Shown here: piece by piece, positions 33,620 through 42,869 of the stretch
Layout: every line of letters begins with the position of its first letter
Position numbering within the stretch: the first letter of the stretch is position 1
Assembly (NCBI GenBank): GCA_944323945.1
Contig: CALUUL010000004.1
Coordinates: 1 to 64,000 of the forward strand
Reading direction: 5' to 3'
Length of the DNA: 64,000 nucleotides
From: Candidatus Gastranaerophilales bacterium
Lineage (GTDB): Bacteria; Cyanobacteriota; Vampirovibrionia; Gastranaerophilales; Gastranaerophilaceae
The notes under the pieces: model-generated
The model's database searches: none
Told to the model about the DNA's origin: nothing
What the model saw: the letters and a program-made list of their open reading frames with translations, nothing else
Made by a program: the position numbers and the translations under genes

Positions 33620-34438
33620 TTATTCTTTATTTTCTTTATCTGTTTTTTCCGGAGAATTATCCGGAATTGTTTTCATTGTATGAGAAGTCTTTAATAAAGC
33701 ATCATTTGCCATTTGTGCTTCTTGACCGTATAACTTATCTGATGCTTGTAAAGGCTTTAAAAGTTCTACTGTATTTGCATCTCCATGGGCACTACCACCT
33801 GCTATTGTACTCATAGCAAGTAATCTATTATTTGCATCCGGGTCTTGAAGTGCAATATTTAATAATGCAGTTAAAGCAGGATCTTCATATCTTGAATCAT
33901 CCTCTTCAAACCTTTTTATTAATTCTTTAACACCTGTATTTCTAACTTTCTCATCAGGACTTCTTAAATAACTTTCTAAAGTTTTTATATAATCATCTGT
34001 TAAATCAACAACCTTTTTTGTTTTTTTATCTTCTGTTTTAACATCATTTTTTTCTGCCTCATTGACTAATGGAGTATTTGCTATTGAAACATTTTGCTGA
34101 GGAGTATAATTGGGAGCTACTGACTGTGCCGCAACAGGAATTTGTGTGCCTTGTGGTAATGTATAATTAGCATTTGCAGTAGAATTAGAACTTGGTCCAC
34201 CTATTGCAGATGGATTATAAATAAATATATTAACACCAGAAGCAGGCTGCTTTGACGGATTATTATACAAGGAAGTCTGCGGATACTGATAAATAGAAGA
34301 TGCTGAAGGTGATGATACACTTACAGTTTGTTGCTGTGGTTGAAACATCATCTGCGAATTTGAATTATTTGCGTAGTTATATAACGGAGTTCCCGTACTT
34401 GCTTTATATATTGGCATATTTCCTTGAATTTCTGACAT
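33620..34438 (-). CDS. Hypothetical protein with disordered N-terminus and HEAT-like helical C-terminus
   Basis: A 272-residue protein. The start is ATG at 34438 (MSEIQGN), with AAGGT 10 bases upstream. An in-frame TTG at 34456 is less likely. Residues 1-130 are low-complexity, rich in Gln, Asn, Ser, Pro and Tyr. Residues about 140-250 are helical with HEAT-like pattern (YIKTLESYLRSPDEKVRNTG, LLNIALQDPDANNRLLAM). The tail is charged. This suggests a scaffold or interaction protein. It is cotranscribed with the membrane-type hypothetical gene at 33119. Function unknown. Confidence 0.72.
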   Translation of the reverse strand: MSEIQGNMPIYKASTGTPLYNYANNSNSQMMFQPQQQTVSVSSPSASSIYQYPQTSLYNNPSKQPASGVNIFIYNPSAIGGPSSNSTANANYTLPQGTQIPVAAQSVAPNYTPQQNVSIANTPLVNEAEKNDVKTEDKKTKKVVDLTDDYIKTLESYLRSPDEKVRNTGVKELIKRFEEDDSRYEDPALTALLNIALQDPDANNRLLAMSTIAGGSAHGDANTVELLKPLQASDKLYGQEAQMANDALLKTSHTMKTIPDNSPEKTDKENKE

Positions 34439-34542
34439 GATAATTCTTACCTTCAACTAAATAAACACTAATTATCAAAAAAACATGCTATTTAAAAAAA
34501 AAATATTTAAATTTTGTAACATAAAAAATGCAATAATTATGG

Positions 34543-34554
34543 TAGAATTTATTA
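34543..34554 (+). promoter_or_regulatory. rpiB -10-like box (TAGAAT) 6 bases before an in-frame ATG
   Basis: TAGAAT at 34543-34548 is followed by six bases and an ATG at 34555. A second ATG at 34567 has GGAG 6 bases before it. Either a leaderless or a short-leader start is possible. Confidence 0.4.
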
Positions 34555-34566
34555 ATGGAGAAATTT

Positions 34567-35007
34567 ATGAATAATAAGAAAATTATTATTGGTTCGGACC
34601 ATGCTGGTTTTTGCCTTAAAGAAAAAATTAAAAAGTTTCTTTTGGAGTCTGGATATAATGTTACCGATGTTGGAACAAACTCAACAGAACCTGTTGACTA
34701 CCCTGTTATAGCAAAAGATGTAGCCAAAAATATAGCTTCTAACAATTTTGATAAAGGAATTCTAATATGTGGTTCTGGTATTGGAATGTGTATTACAGCT
34801 AATAAAATAAAAGGAATCCGAGCTGTTGTTTGTTCAGATACAACATCTGCTAAATTTTCAAGACTGCACAATGATACAAATATTTTGTGTTTCGGAGAAA
34901 GAATTGTTGGCGAATATCTTGCAAAAGATATCTGTAAAATATGGCTTGAAACAGAATTTCAAGCAGAAAGACATTTGAGAAGAGTTAATCTTATTGAGGA
35001 TTTGTAA
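34567..35007 (+). CDS. rpiB: Ribose-5-phosphate isomerase B
   Basis: A 146-residue protein (150 if the ATG at 34555 is used). I prefer 34567 because MNNKKIIIGSDHAG matches the usual compact start of RpiB/LacAB proteins, and GGAG lies just upstream. Motifs include IGSDHAGFCLKEKI, DVGTNSTEPVDYP, ILICGSGIGMCITANKI with the catalytic Cys, and SRLHNDTNIL. It interconverts ribose-5-phosphate and ribulose-5-phosphate, the substrate of the KdsD homologue in the operon at 18.5-30.8 kb. Its end overlaps the convergent response-regulator gene by 17 bases. Confidence 0.96.
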   Translation: MNNKKIIIGSDHAGFCLKEKIKKFLLESGYNVTDVGTNSTEPVDYPVIAKDVAKNIASNNFDKGILICGSGIGMCITANKIKGIRAVVCSDTTSAKFSRLHNDTNILCFGERIVGEYLAKDICKIWLETEFQAERHLRRVNLIEDL

Positions 35008-35887
35008 TTATTGAAACTGCTTCTTCTACAGAATTTGCATATGGTATTACATCTTCTAAATATGCAAATGACAATGCTTCTTTTACCGTTGTTGAAGGAT
35101 TTACAATAACAAACTTACCTCCATTTTTTGCACAAATTTTATATATATCAGCAAAAACATATGCATTATCTATATCAAAAGTTGTTATTTCTCTTAAATC
35201 AAATAAAATATTACTCATTCCTGTATACATTGATGAATTAATATTTTTCATAATAGAATCATAAACTTTGGGTTCATTAAATCTTTTTACTATATATGAA
35301 ACAATATTATTGTTTATAACATATCTTGTAAATGCAACATTTTTATCTGATTGAAAAGAAGTACTTATATACTTAAGAAGCTTTGAATGCCAATCTTTAT
35401 CTTTTTGAATATAGAAATCAATACCAAGCTCATAACAAGTATCAATTAATGATGTATCATCAGTACCAGAAATAACAACTATCTTGCTGTATACACCAGT
35501 TTCTGATCGACGTTTTACTGCAAATTTTATTAAATCAATTCCATCAGAACTATCAGGTATAAATAAATCTATAATTACACAATCAAATTGTACTTTTTGA
35601 AGTTCTGAAATTGCTTCATCCTTATGACGAGCAACTCTAGGTGTAATACCAATTCTTTTTAAAACAGTACTTAATTGATATATTGATAATTCTAAATCAT
35701 CTGCTATTAGAATTTTTTTATCTTCTAAAGAATTAATTTTAATTTCTGAAGAAAAAGAATATATTTTCCTTTCTATTTCTATTAAAGCTTCTGAAATATC
35801 ACTCGAGGTAACATTTCCATTCGACAACCTTTTTTCCATAGAAGCCAATTCAAATATTTTACTTAGCTGTTCTTCTGTAATATTCAT
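34991..35887 (-). CDS. Response-regulator receiver protein with STAS-like C-terminal domain
   Basis: About 298 residues from the ATG at 35887, which has GGTGG close upstream; an ATG at 35899 is four codons earlier. An N-terminal helical region (1-50) precedes a receiver domain (about 57-175) with the acidic pair in LIADDLE and phosphoacceptor Asp107 in CVIIDLFIPD. The C-terminal part (about 205-298) resembles a STAS/anti-anti-sigma domain: ILFDLREITTFDIDNA and the final KFVIVNPS strand. It may control a partner-switching system, which is inference. It is convergent with rpiB. Confidence 0.75.
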   Translation of the reverse strand: MNITEEQLSKIFELASMEKRLSNGNVTSSDISEALIEIERKIYSFSSEIKINSLEDKKILIADDLELSIYQLSTVLKRIGITPRVARHKDEAISELQKVQFDCVIIDLFIPDSSDGIDLIKFAVKRRSETGVYSKIVVISGTDDTSLIDTCYELGIDFYIQKDKDWHSKLLKYISTSFQSDKNVAFTRYVINNNIVSYIVKRFNEPKVYDSIMKNINSSMYTGMSNILFDLREITTFDIDNAYVFADIYKICAKNGGKFVIVNPSTTVKEALSFAYLEDVIPYANSVEEAVSIITNPQ

Positions 35888-36098
35888 TGTTTCCACCATT
35901 TCTTGGTAATTATAATAACAAATTTGAATAATTTTTTCAATATAAAAACGTTAGTAAAAAAAAGAACAAAATAAAGAATGTTACGTTTTTATAGCATTTC
36001 TTGTTATATTAAGTGACAAAAAATATATTTTAATGTTTTAATGTTAATAAACAGTTTCCATTTTAATATTATACTACCCACTGAAGGAAATTATTTGT

Positions 36099-37262
36099 AT
36101 GAAATGCGATATATTATTTAAACTATTTACTATTATCTTTTCCATATTTTTTTGTATTTCACCAGTATTTGCAAATACAATTAGTGATAATATCCTATCA
36201 AAAATTATTATTGAAAAATCAGATAATAATAGTTATAAATTGCATTTGCTTTTTGACAAAAAATTTACAGGTAACGCATTTATACAAAAAGGTCGATCAG
36301 GTTCTTATTTTGTATATATTCCAGAAACTATTATTCAGGAAAATAAAATAAAAGTGGCTTATAAGAATAGAAAAGATAAATCAAATATCAAAATTGATAT
36401 TGAAGAAAAACCATTTTTAAAAGAAAATCTTCAATCTAATTATATCCGGATATCTTTAAAATTAAAAAATGATTATTCTATCAAGCTTCTTGCCAGCACA
36501 ATAAATAAAGAAAATAATAATTTTCTTCTTACATCTTACAAAAAAAGCTCAATTGTTTTAATATTACTCATTGCTTGTTTATTATATTTAGCCATAAAAT
36601 TATACAAATTAACACAAACAAATCTTCAAAACAGCTATACAACATTCCATACTAATTACACAAAAACAAAACAAAAATTACAAGAAAACAATTTTGAAAA
36701 AGAGATAAATACAAGACAAACAACATTACCTAAAGTTAATATAAACAAGGCATTAAGGACAAAAGAAAGTAATTCATTCAGTTGTTTTGATCTACCGCTT
36801 GTTGATGAAAACAAAATATCAAAATATGAATTTAATAGTATGCTTAAACAAACATCTAATATGCTAAAAGAGAAAGCTGCGAAATCAAAACATTCTAATC
36901 CTATATCAAAAAACTATATTGAAGATTCATCAGAATTAGATATTCCAGTTGTTGAAGAAATAAATAAAACAGAAGTAATAAATGAAGAAAAAACATCAAC
37001 TCCAGAACTTATGTCTGAGTTACATATTACACCAACAAAGGGTTTCTACTTAACAACAATGGATGATTCTTTCGCTTTGTTTGGTTATGTTGGAGAAAAA
37101 ATATTTTTACTCCAAAAATTTAATGACTTAACGCAAATAAATTTACAAGCACGATTTTATGATAGAAATACTAATAGTGATTTGTATATTGTAAGACTTG
37201 ACTCTTATAAAGCAATGGTAGAAATATCAGATACAGGAATGAAAGAATTGGCTGTTCTTTAA
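36099..37262 (+). CDS. Hypothetical exported, membrane-anchored protein
   Basis: A 387-residue protein. A Sec-type signal or anchor occupies residues 1-27 (ending ISPVFAN), a beta-rich outer region follows (about 35-145), and a transmembrane segment lies near residue 155 (IVLILLIACLLYLAI). After it a Lys/Asn-rich linker of about 120 residues leads to a small C-terminal domain (about 310-387). No family is recognised. GAAGGA lies 12 bases before the ATG. It is 3 bases upstream of the solute-binding protein gene, so the two are cotranscribed. Confidence 0.75.
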   Translation: MKCDILFKLFTIIFSIFFCISPVFANTISDNILSKIIIEKSDNNSYKLHLLFDKKFTGNAFIQKGRSGSYFVYIPETIIQENKIKVAYKNRKDKSNIKIDIEEKPFLKENLQSNYIRISLKLKNDYSIKLLASTINKENNNFLLTSYKKSSIVLILLIACLLYLAIKLYKLTQTNLQNSYTTFHTNYTKTKQKLQENNFEKEINTRQTTLPKVNINKALRTKESNSFSCFDLPLVDENKISKYEFNSMLKQTSNMLKEKAAKSKHSNPISKNYIEDSSELDIPVVEEINKTEVINEEKTSTPELMSELHITPTKGFYLTTMDDSFALFGYVGEKIFLLQKFNDLTQINLQARFYDRNTNSDLYIVRLDSYKAMVEISDTGMKELAVL

Positions 37263-37265
37263 TTT

Positions 37266-38501
37266 ATGAAAAAAATAATATTATATGTTTCATTAATTTC
37301 AGTTTTTTTTGCTTTTTTATATATTTTGCTTTTTAACAACATCGAAAGTGAAAATAAAAAAATAATAAGATTTTCATCTTGGGGTTCTCAAAGTGAAGTG
37401 CAAATTATCAATTCTATAATTAATGAATATGAAAAAAATAATAAGGATATAAAAATTGAATTTTTACATTTTCCTCAAAATTACTTTCAAAAATTACATA
37501 TGCTTTTTGCTTCAGGTTTAGAACCGGATATTATTTTTATAAATAGCCAAAATATAAATTTATACATAAATGCAAAACTTTTAGAAGATTTAACATCTAA
37601 TTTCCCAAATGCAGATAATATCTTCTATAAATCTGCATTGGATTGTTTCAAGAAAAATAATAAATTATATGCCATTCCCAGAGATATTTCTAACCTTGTA
37701 ATATATTATAATAGAGACATGTTTGAAGAAAAAGGTATCAATCCACCTGCAAAAATAAAAGATCTTAATGAATTAACACAACTTGCAAGAAAACTTACAA
37801 CAAAAGAAGTCTTTGGAATAAATTTTGAAGAAGATCCCTTATATTGGCTATATTTTTTAGCGGCAAATGGAGGTGGAATTATTTCTGATGATAAGAGTTC
37901 AATAATAATAAATTCTCCGGAAAGCTTAAACGCTTTGAATATATATTCATCATATATTAATCAATACCATATTGCACCATCAAAAGCAGAAATTGGCAGT
38001 ATGACAACTGCACAAATGTTCATAAATGGAAAACTTGCCATGTATTTAGGCGGAAGATGGATGGTTCCAAAATTTAGAGAAACTATATCTTTTAACTGGG
38101 ATATAATGGAATTTCCTTCAAGTATTGAAAATAAATTATATATTGATTCCTCAGGTTGGGCTATTTCAAAAAAATCAAAGAATAAAATAGAGGCAATTGA
38201 ATTTATAAAATATTTATCATCAAAAGAAACCATAGATAAATTTACAGAAATAGGACTGATAATTCCAGCAAGAATAGATTCTTCTCAAAGTGAAATATTT
38301 CTAAATAAAGAATTACGACCTAAAAACGCTAAAGCTTTTATTAATACATTAAAATACTCAAAACCAACTCCGGTAAATGAGAACTATAATAAGATTAATG
38401 ATATACTAAAAGAAAAAACTCAAAGCATTTTCCTAGGGAAAAGAAAAGCAGAAGAAATATTTGATGAAAAAACAATAAAAGAACTTGAAAGTATGCTGTA
38501 A
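37266..38501 (+). CDS. Extracellular solute-binding protein, family 1 (sugar-type)
   Basis: A 411-residue periplasmic binding protein. The N-terminal hydrophobic segment (about 3-24) lacks a lipobox Cys, so it is either cleaved or serves as a membrane anchor. The typical fold markers are present: IIRFSSWGSQSE at the mature start, DIIFINSQN near 95, and a late WAISKKSKNKIEAIEFIKYL, with a MalE-like layout. No ABC permease or ATPase is adjacent, so it is an orphan unless its partners lie elsewhere. No ribosome site precedes the ATG, suggesting coupling to the upstream gene. The ligand is unknown. Confidence 0.88.
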   Translation: MKKIILYVSLISVFFAFLYILLFNNIESENKKIIRFSSWGSQSEVQIINSIINEYEKNNKDIKIEFLHFPQNYFQKLHMLFASGLEPDIIFINSQNINLYINAKLLEDLTSNFPNADNIFYKSALDCFKKNNKLYAIPRDISNLVIYYNRDMFEEKGINPPAKIKDLNELTQLARKLTTKEVFGINFEEDPLYWLYFLAANGGGIISDDKSSIIINSPESLNALNIYSSYINQYHIAPSKAEIGSMTTAQMFINGKLAMYLGGRWMVPKFRETISFNWDIMEFPSSIENKLYIDSSGWAISKKSKNKIEAIEFIKYLSSKETIDKFTEIGLIIPARIDSSQSEIFLNKELRPKNAKAFINTLKYSKPTPVNENYNKINDILKEKTQSIFLGKRKAEEIFDEKTIKELESML

Positions 38502-39808
38502 TGAATATATTAGAAAAAACTTTTAAATTGAGTGAGAATCATACATCAATAAAAACAGAATTACTGGCTGGTCTCACAACTTTTTTCACAATGTCTTACC
38601 TGCTAGTATTAAGTCCAAAAATACTTGAATATACAGGCTTAGAATTTGGATCAACTATAACTGTAACAGCTTTAATTGTATTTATTTGTAGTATTGTTAT
38701 GGCATTAATAGCAAATAAACCATATGCAGTAGCTCCATTTTTAGGCGAAACTGCATTTATTTCATTCACAATTGTAGGTACTCTTGGTTTTTCAATAAAG
38801 ACTGCTTTAGCTTCAATTCTTATAAGTGGTATTATTCTATTAATAATGACTTTAACAAATATAAGAACTTATATAGTTAAACAAATACCTGCAAATATAA
38901 AAATTTCTTTCTGTATTGGACTCGGTTTATTTTTTATCTTTATTGCTCTAAAAGATATTGGAATTGTTAAATTTACAAATAACAATATACCATTAGAAAT
39001 AGGAAACTTTACATCAATTCCTATAATTTTAGGAATTTTCTGTTTTATTTTACAAATCGTATTAATAAAAAAAGGATATAAAGCTGCAATAATAATCGCA
39101 ATGATAATAACAACAGTTCTTGGAGTTATTTTGGGCGATGTAGAACTTCCTACAAAATTCATTTCTATACCTATGAATATTACTCCATCTTTATTTCAGT
39201 TAGATTTTACAGGACTGATGAATAAAAGTTTTATCCCAATGTTCTTTGTAATTTTTCTACTTGTAAATATAGATACTGCAGGTGCAATAATTGGACTTGC
39301 ATACAAAACTCAAAATAATAGGGATGAAAATATTGAGAACAAAAATAAAAAAGCAATGATTGCAGATTCAATCTCTGTTATAATAGCTCCAATAATGGGA
39401 ACAACAACGCCTGGTGCATATCTTGACTCAATGACAGGGATTAGTGCTGGAGGAAAAACTGGACTAACTGCAATAGTTGTAGGATTTTTGTTTCTATTTG
39501 GCTTAATATTTACTCCATTAATAAAAATAATTCCGCCTTATGCATATGCCCCTGCTCTTTTATATGTTGGAATATTAATGACATCTGTTATAACCAAAAT
39601 TGATTTTGAAGATATATCTGAATTCGCACCTGCTATTTTAATAATTAGCATTATGATTTTCACATATAACATTGGTTCCGGAATTATTGCAGGATTTATT
39701 ATTTACCCTCTTATAAAATTACTATGTGGTCAAAAAAATAAAACAAACATAATCACTTGGATTATGTTTATCATTTCAATTATATTTTTTCTTATATATC
39801 CTTATTAA
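38501..39808 (+). CDS. NCS2-family purine permease (AzgA-like)
   Basis: A 435-residue integral membrane protein with about 12-14 hydrophobic segments. The N-terminal LAGLTTFFTMSYLLVLSP, the APFLGETAFISF segment and the MGTTTPGAYLDSMTGISAGGKTGL stretch (quoted in parts: GTTTPGAYLDS, GISAGGKTGL) place it in the NCS2/AzgA group of guanine-hypoxanthine symporters. The ATG overlaps the solute-binding-protein stop by one base (TAATG). The pairing with a sugar-type binding protein is odd, since NCS2 carriers do not need one. The specificity is not certain. Confidence 0.88.
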   Translation: MNILEKTFKLSENHTSIKTELLAGLTTFFTMSYLLVLSPKILEYTGLEFGSTITVTALIVFICSIVMALIANKPYAVAPFLGETAFISFTIVGTLGFSIKTALASILISGIILLIMTLTNIRTYIVKQIPANIKISFCIGLGLFFIFIALKDIGIVKFTNNNIPLEIGNFTSIPIILGIFCFILQIVLIKKGYKAAIIIAMIITTVLGVILGDVELPTKFISIPMNITPSLFQLDFTGLMNKSFIPMFFVIFLLVNIDTAGAIIGLAYKTQNNRDENIENKNKKAMIADSISVIIAPIMGTTTPGAYLDSMTGISAGGKTGLTAIVVGFLFLFGLIFTPLIKIIPPYAYAPALLYVGILMTSVITKIDFEDISEFAPAILIISIMIFTYNIGSGIIAGFIIYPLIKLLCGQKNKTNIITWIMFIISIIFFLIYPY

Positions 39809-40045
39809 TTAAATATTTAAAAGAACAAAAGTAGAAAACTTTTTGCGTTTATTAATAAAATTTAAAAACAATTTCATATTAACACCTCATCTATATATAT
39901 AAAGTATATACTCTTTTTGAAATTGACTTTTATTTGTTTTTTGTAAACATATATTAAAAAGAGCAAATAATATGAAGATATACCTAAAGAAATAAAGAAA
40001 AATGCCGATTAAAATATATGTATTTATCATTACAAGGAGTCAATA

Positions 40046-40618
40046 ATGGAAAAAAAGAAATCTGTTAAAACAAAAGAAAAAAGCAATATTGACATTAATT
40101 CTACAGAAATTAATTTAGTAGAAAATTATATATCTCAAATTTTAGCTGAAAACAACTTTAATAAATTAAACGACATCCAAAACCAAAAGAATAATAATAT
40201 AGAAGGAAAAGATTTTGAATCGATATTTAAAATAGAATCTAAAAATGGAGAAATTGAATTTATCACTATAAACAAAAATTCCTTAGCACCATATTCAACT
40301 ATTATGAGTGAGGAAAAATTCTTTAAAATAATAGGAAAGACCAAAAAAGGTTTATCAAAAAAGAGCGGGAAATATCAAGCAAGCTTATACAGTTTTTACA
40401 TGAAAGCAGTTAGCGAAAAAGATGAAGGTTTTATCTCTGATGTATTAAATAAAGCTATTGTTTTCGAAAATAATTTAAATTATGTAAAAATGCTTATGAA
40501 AAAAAGAACATTTATGAGAGAATGGAAAAAGAATTTTGGAAAAGAATCTCCAATAAAAATATTTAAAGATAGTGGAAGTCTAAGAAAAATAAACATAATA
40601 AATGAATATTCAAAATAG
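40046..40618 (+). CDS. Hypothetical Lys/Asn-rich protein
   Basis: A 190-residue soluble protein, rich in Lys, Asn, Glu and Ile, with no signal peptide, membrane segment or recognised motif. It has an ideal ribosome site (AAGGAG, then 7 bases, then ATG) and its own intrinsic terminator at 40635-40667. The 237-base gap before it (39809-40045) has no further feature that I can support. Function unknown. Confidence 0.75.
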   Translation: MEKKKSVKTKEKSNIDINSTEINLVENYISQILAENNFNKLNDIQNQKNNNIEGKDFESIFKIESKNGEIEFITINKNSLAPYSTIMSEEKFFKIIGKTKKGLSKKSGKYQASLYSFYMKAVSEKDEGFISDVLNKAIVFENNLNYVKMLMKKRTFMREWKKNFGKESPIKIFKDSGSLRKINIINEYSK

Positions 40619-40634
40619 CAACAAATAATAAATA

Positions 40635-40667
40635 AAAAAGAAGCAGCTTAAACTGCTTCTTTTTTTT
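40635..40667 (+). terminator. Intrinsic terminator
   Basis: Stem AGAAGCAG / CTGCTTCT with a 6-base loop, preceded by an A-run and followed by eight T residues, 20 bases after the upstream gene's stop. Confidence 0.92.
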
Positions 40668-40720
40668 CATAAAAAGATGATAAAATAAATATAATATAGC
40701 TTTATAGGGAGAAAATATAA

Positions 40721-41302
40721 ATGAGATACTTATACATATTTATAATAATGTTATTTATGCCTTTATTTGCAATAGCAGAAATTTTACCAAGAACAATATA
40801 TGCAGTATCACCGAAACCTTTAACATCAAAAGAAATAAATACAAATGACTATATAAGTTTATATGCCATAGGCGACGATGCATATGCTCATCAAGATATA
40901 GGAATAAAAAATCATGAGGAAATAAATGTAAAAATAATAGAATATATCGAGCCCAAAAGAGGGAAGAGAGATGGGTATTATAAAATAGAATATAACTATG
41001 GGAACATTGCGATTATGGGAAAAATGAAAGTTTCAACCCCTAAAGATTATAAAGATATTTTGAAAAATACAGGAATAAGCATAGTAGGGCATGCATTAAA
41101 ATTCCCAGGATTTTCGCAAGCAATTGCAATTTCCAAAGGACTAATTAGTCCTAATGAAAATAAATCAAGATTAAAATCTGCAGGTGAAAATTTATATGAA
41201 AGCACACCTTTAACTTATGCAGAAAAAGGAAAAGATTTTGAAGTAGAGGAAGATGGTATAGTAGTTATAAAATTAAAAGTAAAAGATGACTGTGAAAATT
41301 AA
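40721..41302 (+). CDS. Hypothetical exported protein
   Basis: A 193-residue protein with a clear Sec signal peptide (residues 1-19, ending MPLFAIAE), followed by a mixed beta/alpha soluble domain with Tyr-rich stretches. No family is recognised. The cysteine content is low, with none likely lipidated. Its TAA is immediately followed by the ATG of the GT-C-like gene (41303), so the two are translationally coupled. It may be a periplasmic partner of that membrane protein. Confidence 0.75.
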   Translation: MRYLYIFIIMLFMPLFAIAEILPRTIYAVSPKPLTSKEINTNDYISLYAIGDDAYAHQDIGIKNHEEINVKIIEYIEPKRGKRDGYYKIEYNYGNIAIMGKMKVSTPKDYKDILKNTGISIVGHALKFPGFSQAIAISKGLISPNENKSRLKSAGENLYESTPLTYAEKGKDFEVEEDGIVVIKLKVKDDCEN

Positions 41303-42859
41303 ATGAAAAAGATATTATTTGTAATAACAATATTCATATTCTGTATAGGTTTATGCTGTCAATATAATTATCCAGACAATGATTTATGGGCACGGTTGAT
41401 AGCAGGCGGGTATATTGTTGAAAATTTAAATGTACTAAAATATGATTTTTTATCCTATACCCCAACTCATCCTTGGTATGACCACGAATGGGGTGCAAGC
41501 GTATTTTTCTATTTGGCATTAAAATATTTTGGAGACTCTGGATTAATTATATTAAGAGGACTACTTGCCGCATTAACAGTATTTATATGCTTTAAAACAG
41601 TCGAAACAAGAAAACCTCAATCTACAAATGCATATAACATTTTATACTTTGCTGTAATGTTTTTAGTAGCACTTAAATCAATTGGTCCTACAACAAGATG
41701 CCTATTATTTACATGTTTATTCTTTGCATTATTTATATATTTACTAGAAAAATCAAGAGAAGGAAACAAAAAATATCTCATATTACTGCCAATAATTATG
41801 CTATTTTGGAGTAACATACACGGTGGTTGTATGAGCGGTATCGGAGTATTAGGAATTTATGCTATTGGTGAATTTCTAAATAAAAAAACATTTAAAGAAT
41901 ATATATACACAGCATTAGCATGTATTGTTGTTTTATTTATTAATCCATATGGATTTGAATATGTAAAATTTTTATTCTTTGCGGCTACAATGAATAGAAA
42001 CTTTATAACAGAATGGACAAGTCCTTTTCATCAAAGATATATTACTGAATATCTAAGATATAAAATATATCTTATAATAATGTTACTTACACAACTAATT
42101 TATTTAATAAAAAACAAAATCAACTATGAAAAACTTGATAAAACAAAAATATTATTAATAATTTTGATGACATACTTATCAATAACACATATAAGACATC
42201 AAACTTTCTTTATATTTACAGTTGGAACTCTTTTATATGATGAATTTTATTATATATTTAACTCTATTATAGAGTATATAAAAACAAAACTAAAGATAAA
42301 AAACCAAGAATTTATACATAATTTTTCAATGGTTAAAGAAATAACAGTATATTTTTTACTTTTAATTGTTTCTATTCCACAATTAATTTCAACAAATAAA
42401 GAAATCAGGATTACAGAAACAGAATACCCAAGGTATGCTATTGAATTTATTAAAATAAATAAAATAACAGGGAATTTATTTATAAATTTTGACTGGGGAA
42501 GTTATGCCGCATACAAACTGTATCCAAACAATTTAATAGTAATGGACGGAAGATACGAAGAAGTATATAATCCAAATCTTTTAATAGAGTTAAAAAATTT
42601 CCATTTAGTTAAAGGTGATTGGTACAAAATAATAAAAGATTATAAAACAGATGTAATGGTTATTGAAAAAAAATATCCTGTATACGAAAAAATCATTAAT
42701 CATTCTGATTGGAAATTAGTTTTCGAAAATAACTTATCTGGAGTTTTTGTTCCTAGCAATAAGGTAAAAGAAAAATATATATACCCAATTATTGAAGATG
42801 ATTACTATAATAAAACAAAATTCAATACTGATATTAAATACAAAAGAAGAGACATTTAA
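41303..42859 (+). CDS. Polytopic membrane protein, GT-C-like glycosyltransferase
   Basis: A 518-residue membrane protein with roughly ten hydrophobic segments. Residues 18-62 carry the pattern typical of GT-C-like bacterial proteins: PDNDLWARLIAGGYI, then DFLSYTPTHPWYDHEWG, with the Asp and the His-Glu pair in the first periplasmic loop. A central loop has RHQTFF, and a C-terminal periplasmic domain (about 380-518) follows. It probably acts on an undecaprenyl-linked sugar or another lipid-linked donor. It converges with the acidic protein gene; the stop codons overlap by 4 bases within a hairpin. Confidence 0.8.
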   Translation: MKKILFVITIFIFCIGLCCQYNYPDNDLWARLIAGGYIVENLNVLKYDFLSYTPTHPWYDHEWGASVFFYLALKYFGDSGLIILRGLLAALTVFICFKTVETRKPQSTNAYNILYFAVMFLVALKSIGPTTRCLLFTCLFFALFIYLLEKSREGNKKYLILLPIIMLFWSNIHGGCMSGIGVLGIYAIGEFLNKKTFKEYIYTALACIVVLFINPYGFEYVKFLFFAATMNRNFITEWTSPFHQRYITEYLRYKIYLIIMLLTQLIYLIKNKINYEKLDKTKILLIILMTYLSITHIRHQTFFIFTVGTLLYDEFYYIFNSIIEYIKTKLKIKNQEFIHNFSMVKEITVYFLLLIVSIPQLISTNKEIRITETEYPRYAIEFIKINKITGNLFINFDWGSYAAYKLYPNNLIVMDGRYEEVYNPNLLIELKNFHLVKGDWYKIIKDYKTDVMVIEKKYPVYEKIINHSDWKLVFENNLSGVFVPSNKVKEKYIYPIIEDDYYNKTKFNTDIKYKRRDI

Positions 42860-42869
42860 GTCTCTTCTT
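42844..42869. terminator. Hairpin spanning two convergent stop codons
   Basis: A perfect 10-bp inverted repeat AAGAAGAGAC / GTCTCTTCTT with a 6-base loop (ATTTAA) contains the overlapping stop codons of the convergent genes. There is no long T-run, so it is at best a weak intrinsic terminator for either direction. Confidence 0.5.
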
